A stretch of DNA of 33,247 bases from Bacteroidota bacterium (lineage in GTDB: Bacteria; Bacteroidota; Bacteroidia; Cytophagales; Cyclobacteriaceae), in the NCBI GenBank assembly GCA_024280115.1, contig JAJRQT010000051.1, positions 1 through 33,247 on the forward strand. Reading direction: 5' to 3'. Both the position numbers and the translations under genes were made by a program. Of the stretch, positions 33,183 to 33,247 are shown in pieces. Each line of letters opens with the position of its first letter. Positions within the stretch are counted from its first letter, which is position 1. The notes under the pieces are model-generated. The model saw only the letters and a list, made by a program, of their open reading frames with translations. It searched no databases and was not told the origin of the DNA.

Positions 33183-33247
33183 ATGAATAAAAAAAGTGTG
33201 TTTTTTGCAAAAGTTCCATTATTAAGAAAAATGGTAAAATTCGGGGA
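33183..33247 (+). CDS. Possible gene start cut by the window edge
   Basis: An ATG opens a frame (MNKKSVFFAKVPLLRKMVKFG) that runs off the end after 21 codons. The start is at a plausible distance from the upstream terminator. The residues are too few for identification, and the call is weak. Confidence 0.3.
   Translation, partial: MNKKSVFFAKVPLLRKMVKFG

Overview
The window comes from a low-GC Bacteroidota chromosome, most likely of the Cytophagales type. Several things point there. Promoters fit the TTTG / TAnnTTTG pattern, for example before the tRNA-Ser, mltG, serine palmitoyltransferase-like and smpB genes. Shine-Dalgarno sequences are largely absent. The housekeeping set is also typical: a serine palmitoyltransferase-type enzyme, a lysine-rich histone-H1-like mini-protein, an HtrB-type acyltransferase and a YciO homologue. 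This assignment is inference from gene content, not from a marker phylogeny.

Positions 1 to about 20698 look like a genomic island that ends at the 3' end of a tRNA-Ser(UGA) gene (20699-20783, minus strand). The left part is a defence region. It starts with the downstream half of a type 1 BREX operon: pglX (cut by the window edge), pglZ and brxL, tightly packed on the plus strand. A winged-helix/DNA-methyltransferase fusion follows. Three related minus-strand mini-genes (one degraded) lie tail-to-tail with brxL and the methyltransferase, and the two intact copies share an almost identical 31-bp upstream block. Next come a serine recombinase (minus) and a divergent, controller-like XRE regulator. 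Twin 18-bp operators spaced exactly 40 bp apart lie between them. Two consecutive genes with PD-(D/E)XK nuclease signatures follow. This regulator plus two-nuclease cassette is the best candidate here for an undescribed defence module.

From 14.3 to 20.7 kb the island carries small accessory genes: a ribbon-helix-helix mini-gene, a secreted CAP-domain protein and a small membrane protein. It also carries a replication module. That module has nested inverted repeats that may be an origin, a small RHH-like gene, a prim-pol/VapE-type helicase protein, and three small unknown or zinc-ribbon genes. No tyrosine integrase or second attachment site is visible, so the other end of the island must lie to the left of the window, or the integrase has been lost.

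From the tRNA to the end the DNA is ordinary chromosome. A minus-strand operon (mltG, YbgC-like thioesterase, YihY family) diverges from yciO, which overlaps an HtrB-type acyltransferase tail-to-tail. A signal-peptide protein and a cyclic-nucleotide-binding/SpoIIE phosphatase follow. Next is a compact smpB - NlpC/P60 - HNH operon, then accC followed by a secreted LMW-phosphatase-like protein that has lost its catalytic cysteine, then the serine palmitoyltransferase-like gene and the histone-H1-like gene. A further gene may begin at the right edge.
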